In this document: positions 62,775 to 64,000 of the stretch, piece by piece | Numbering within the stretch: the first letter of the stretch is position 1 | How the letters are laid out: each line of letters starts with the position of its first letter | From: Hirudinaria manillensis | Lineage: Eukaryota > Annelida > Clitellata > Hirudinida > Hirudinidae | Length of the DNA stretch: 64,000 nt | Reading direction: 5' to 3' | Assembly (NCBI GenBank): GCA_034509925.1 | Contig: CM067531.1 | Coordinates: 222,001-286,000, forward strand | Translations under genes and position numbers: made by a program | The notes under the pieces: model-generated | The model's database searches: none | Told to the model about the DNA's origin: nothing | The model's input: the letters and a program-made list of their open reading frames with translations, nothing else

Positions 62775-63463
62775 TCAAGATTTTTGAACGAGAAACTCTT
62801 TTGCATTGCAATAATTTCTGTCGTCGAGCGACAAGTGGTCCGAAGAAACTGGACTTTTTGGTTTCAAATCAACTTGGACGTAATTCAAGGAGCTTTCCTC
62901 GATTTTGTTCTTCACTAAAGACTCTGAATTCTTCTCTTTGTCCTCAAGTTTTTTAGGAACCACGTACACGTAATTGGAATTGTTTTCCTCGATAGGTGCC
63001 GAAGGATATTTTGATTTCGATTTCTTTTCTGCAGTTTTTCTGGAAATATTGCAACAAATGTCAATTTACCACTTCCTAAGGAATCGGAAAACGAAAAAAT
63101 GAGTTCGTGGATCACAAATGATTGAAACAATTTAAGGTGATTGGTTTTTTAAATTTTAAGAGTCAGTCGAACCTAACAATTATCGTGCATAATTCTTAGT
63201 ACTATTTGTTTCAATTCATTTCAGATTCACAAAAAGAAAGTTATTTGTAAACATTTAACATAAATAATGTCCTTTAAACGAGATATTCTTTTGCGATGCA
63301 TGTAAAAGCTTGTGGGTATTTATAATAACGTGTTTGATAATAAAGTATTTGTTTGATAATTGCAGAAATAAGAGACTCACTTTTTAATTCTTCGAAAGAT
63401 ACAAGCAACAAGAACAGAGGATATTAAAGCAAAAATCGTTAACACACCAACGACGAACAACAT
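62775..63463 (-). CDS. 115-aa membrane protein with tyrosine-motif tail
   Basis: Two coding exons, 63463-63381 and 63039-62775, intron phase 2. The N-terminus is the membrane segment itself (MLFVVGVLTIFALISSVLVA) followed by FRRIKKK, so most of the protein is a cytoplasmic tail. The tail has SNYVYVVPK and SLNYVQVDL; LNYVQV fits the ITIM pattern L-x-Y-x-x-V. It looks like the membrane-tail end of a lectin-type receptor without ectodomain. An upstream minus-strand donor (GAG|GTAAGT at about 63545) with an acceptor near 63508 suggests a non-coding first exon, or a longer protein whose ectodomain exons lie beyond 64000. Confidence 0.65.
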
Positions 63464-63916
63464 TTCGTTTAAAAATAATTTATTCAATCCAAAATAAGTT
63501 CTAAAATCATTCCTCTAAACTTGTCTGTACTGGCATGTACTTACCTCGATGAACACCAGGATCTTTCAACAAAATCTCTGCGAGGCTTTAAGGCGAATAG
63601 CAGCACAACATTATCTCTCAGCTAACATAATAGTCCCAATGATGTGTCATGAAAATTATAATTAGTAATTCTCGGTAAGCATTGAGTTGATTAGTCTGAA
63701 ACTATTACATCACCGGTACAATAATTTAACGTGAACTATGAATATCATCATCATAAACCTCTTCTTTGAATTAAATTCACTTTTCCTTTTAAATTCTTTC
63801 AAATTACTTTGGAAATCTTTAAAAATAAAACACTTTTACGATTTCTTTTTTGGCCACGTGATTCGTTCGTTCATTTCTATATTTAAATTCACTTTAAGGA
63901 AGACCTTGGAACATTT

Positions 63917-63957
63917 TAATGCTGACAAATTGGCTAATAATAATAACAATAATAATA

Positions 63958-63992
<35 letters not shown>
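63917..63992. repeat. (AAT)n microsatellite at window end
   Basis: About 20 near-perfect AAT units after a short mixed ATA/ACA lead. Confidence 0.9.
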
Positions 63993-64000
63993 GTTGTAAT

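Overview
The window looks like an AT-rich, intron-rich metazoan nuclear chromosome. Genes are split by short GT-AG introns, and conserved animal genes are present: CAMK1, a SNX5/SNX6 ortholog, LIX1, TIMMDC1 and an aldo-keto reductase. A degenerate TTAGGG-type telomeric array lies near 3.2-3.4 kb. Many small single-pass and lectin-like receptor genes point to an invertebrate, perhaps an early-branching one, but the species cannot be fixed from this sequence. Exon models were built by hand from splice sites and reading phase. Unless stated otherwise, every junction given keeps an open frame from start to stop.

Region 1 (0-8.3 kb): the last two exons of a CAMK1-like kinase, a 26-bp and a 17-bp tandem repeat, the telomere-like array, a single-exon Golgi-type glycosyltransferase on the minus strand, and a minus-strand C-type-lectin-like (CTLD) gene. 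Region 2 (8.8-19.4 kb): conserved genes, namely SNX5/6 (plus), LIX1 and TIMMDC1 (minus), a 96-aa unknown (minus) and an aldo-keto reductase (plus).

Region 3 (19.8-47.3 kb) is the striking part: a cluster of lectin-like and mucin-like type I membrane receptors. Each has a signal peptide, none to two CTLDs, Ser/Thr-rich stalk exons, one membrane segment and often a tail with tyrosine motifs. Ectodomain and stalk introns are nearly all phase 1, and membrane-to-tail introns are phase 2. At three loci the CTLD exons are followed by two successive stalk-membrane-tail cassettes, both phase-compatible with the same upstream donor. Alternative splicing could therefore join one ectodomain to an activating-like, inhibitory (ITIM-like) or tail-less end. 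Tail exons have been copied and exchanged between loci, and two paralogs share a stop codon inside the membrane exon, with decayed tail exons behind it.

Region 4 (47.6-64 kb): two secreted single-LDLa peptides (minus), several tiny single-pass membrane proteins (plus), two more CTLD receptors (269 aa plus, 451 aa minus), an acidic 515-aa protein of unknown function (plus) and a short membrane protein with tyrosine motifs (minus). Together, regions 3 and 4 resemble in logic the paired activating/inhibitory receptor complexes of vertebrate natural killer cells, but built from an invertebrate lectin family. That parallel is inference.
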